DNA from: an uncultured Nannocystaceae bacterium
GTDB taxonomy: Bacteria > Myxococcota_A > Polyangia > Nannocystales > Nannocystaceae
Direction of reading: 5' to 3'
NCBI GenBank assembly: GCA_938084085.1
Contig: CALKDV010000136.1
Location: forward strand, 1 to 6,160
Length of the DNA: 6,160 nucleotides
The position numbers and the translations under genes were made by a program. Position 1 is the first letter of the stretch; each line of letters starts with the position of its first letter. Shown here piece by piece: positions 5,697-6,160 of the stretch. The notes beneath the pieces are model-generated. The model was not told the origin of the DNA. It ran no database searches and was given only the letters and a program-made list of their open reading frames with translations.

Positions 5697-5705
5697 ATTC
5701 TAGCA
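5697..5705 (-). promoter_or_regulatory. Extended -10 element upstream of the 186-aa gene
   Basis: On the minus strand, TGCTAGAAT (5705-5697) is an extended -10 with one mismatch to TATAAT. The -35 region around 5720-5725 reads TGGCCC and is poor. A start site six or seven bases downstream would fall within the Shine-Dalgarno sequence (5692-5687), giving an extremely short leader. Either the mRNA begins right at the ribosome site or this element is not used. Confidence 0.35.
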
Positions 5706-5770
5706 GGCCCGGCCGCCGAGGGCCATTTTGCTGTGAGAAATCCCGCGAAATTTGATTCGGGGGTGGGGGC

Positions 5771-5798
5771 TTGACCCACCTGAACGCGGCACTAGACT
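5771..5798 (+). promoter_or_regulatory. groES: Probable groES promoter with inverted repeat over the -35
   Basis: TTGACC (5771-5776), 16 bases, then TAGACT (5793-5798) is a sound housekeeping-type promoter. CTTGACC could also serve a heat-shock sigma factor, but no CCCCAT-type -10 is seen. GGTGGG (5762-5767) and CCCACC (5775-5780) form a 6-bp inverted repeat around the -35, a possible operator. The usual HrcA/CIRCE repeat (TTAGCACTC...GAGTGCTAA) is absent from this interval. Transcription from here would give a leader of about 120 bases. Confidence 0.55.
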
Positions 5799-5850
5799 CG
5801 CGCGCGCTGCCCCGGGCCAACGAAGAAGGTCCGAGCGGCGACATGTTGAC

Positions 5851-5896
5851 CGGGCGCGCTGCGCCCGACACCCAACCCGCCCCGCGACGACGGGGC
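5851..5896 (+). promoter_or_regulatory. Two hairpins in the groES 5' leader
   Basis: CGGGCGC (5851-5857) and GCGCCCG (5861-5867) form a 7-bp stem with a 3-base loop. GCCCCG (5879-5884) and CGGGGC (5891-5896) form a 6-bp stem with a 6-base loop. Both are perfect and lie between the predicted start of transcription and the groES ribosome site. They may affect mRNA stability or translation; the sequence does not show how. Confidence 0.4.
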
Positions 5897-5927
5897 ACCC
5901 ACGTCCAACCTGGAGATCCAAGAAATC

Positions 5928-6160
5928 ATGAAAGTCCGTCCACTCAACGACAGAGTCATTATCAAGCGCGTCGCCGATCAAGAAACCACCTCCGGTGGTC
6001 TGATCATTCCCGAGGCAGCAAAAGAGAAGCAAGCCCGCGGAAAAGTCATCGCGGTTGGAAACGGCCGCTCCGACGACAATGGCGATCGACGCCCACTCGA
6101 CGTCAAGAAGGGCGACGAAGTCCTTTTTGGTAAATACGCCGGCACCGAGATCAAGCTCGA
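5928..6160 (+). CDS. groES: Co-chaperonin GroES (10 kDa chaperonin), 3' end outside window
   Basis: The first 77 residues are unmistakable GroES: MKVRPLNDRVIIKR at the start, the mobile loop around 17-32 with TTSGGLIIPEAAKEK (20-34), GKVIAVGNGR (38-47), a roof-loop region DDNGDRRPLDVKKGDEVLF (49-67) and GKYAGTEIKL at the edge. The family is about 95-100 residues, so roughly the last 20 are missing. GroES forms a seven-membered lid on GroEL, binding through the Ile-rich loop (LII) and closing the cytoplasmic folding chamber during ATP-driven cycles. GGAGA (5912-5916) is a usable, slightly distant ribosome site, 11 bases before the ATG. groEL would be expected just beyond the window, which cannot be seen here. 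The gene is read away from the 186-aa gene, with about 250 bases of promoter and leader between them. Confidence 0.98.
   Translation, partial: MKVRPLNDRVIIKRVADQETTSGGLIIPEAAKEKQARGKVIAVGNGRSDDNGDRRPLDVKKGDEVLFGKYAGTEIKL

Noticed and set aside
5678..5779. Longer N-terminus for the 186-aa protein starting at 5779
   Set aside because: It would translate the promoter region; AGGAGG lies 9 bases before the ATG at 5677.
5700..5927. CIRCE (HrcA) operator upstream of groES
   Set aside because: No TTAGCACTC or GAGTGCTAA arm is found; GCACTAGACTCG at about 5790-5800 only superficially resembles one arm.
1..6160. A new multi-gene defence, secretion or biosynthetic system
   Set aside because: The genes are a transporter pair, two exported paralogs, an unknown protein and groES on mixed strands, with no nuclease, helicase, toxin-antitoxin or synthase signature.

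Overview
The window is G+C-rich bacterial chromosome with strong G/C preference at third codon positions. The best taxonomic reading is a Myxococcota or other former-Deltaproteobacteria lineage. This rests on three things: a left-edge protein with a CxxC motif, two transmembrane helices and a C-terminus ending in Phe; a pair of secreted Cys-containing proteins with linker-rich N-termini; and a GroES beginning MKVRPLNDRV. The assignment is inference, since no rRNA or other decisive marker is present. I see no mobile element, CRISPR array, tRNA or phage gene.

Layout, left to right. (1) The 3' part of a membrane-anchored protein gene (to 715, + strand) is followed by a hairpin. (2) A gene-free stretch of about 490 bases (716-1202) holds three degenerate copies of an 18-base motif and a T7 tract read on the minus strand. 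(3) A minus-strand two-gene operon comes next: a small two-helix membrane protein (about 2869-2642) overlaps by ATGA a sodium:solute symporter (SSS family, 480 aa, 2645-1203). (4) A divergent control region holds two abutting palindromes (2919-2936). (5) Two plus-strand genes for exported proteins follow (3030-4184 and 4247-5107). They appear to be diverged tandem paralogs sharing an N-terminal beta-type module and a C-terminal module bounded by GWTC and STC. (6) A convergent minus-strand gene (5677-5117) encodes a conserved-looking helical protein of unknown function. Its stop codon and that of its neighbour lie in opposite arms of one small inverted repeat. (7) A divergent promoter region leads rightwards into groES, which is cut by the window end (5928 onward).

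How the genes work together: the small membrane protein and the symporter almost certainly form one transport unit, because their reading frames overlap and resemble the known pairing of SSS permeases with small two-helix partners. The substrate cannot be read from sequence. The two exported paralogs probably act at the cell envelope or surface and may share a fold, partner or regulation; I cannot name their function. The 186-residue protein next to groES shares its upstream region with the chaperonin gene, but a functional link is only a possibility.

I do not see a clearly new multi-gene system. The tandem exported paralogs are the most interesting item. Next come the abutting palindromes in the divergent promoter region, the repeat-bearing gap and the structured groES leader.
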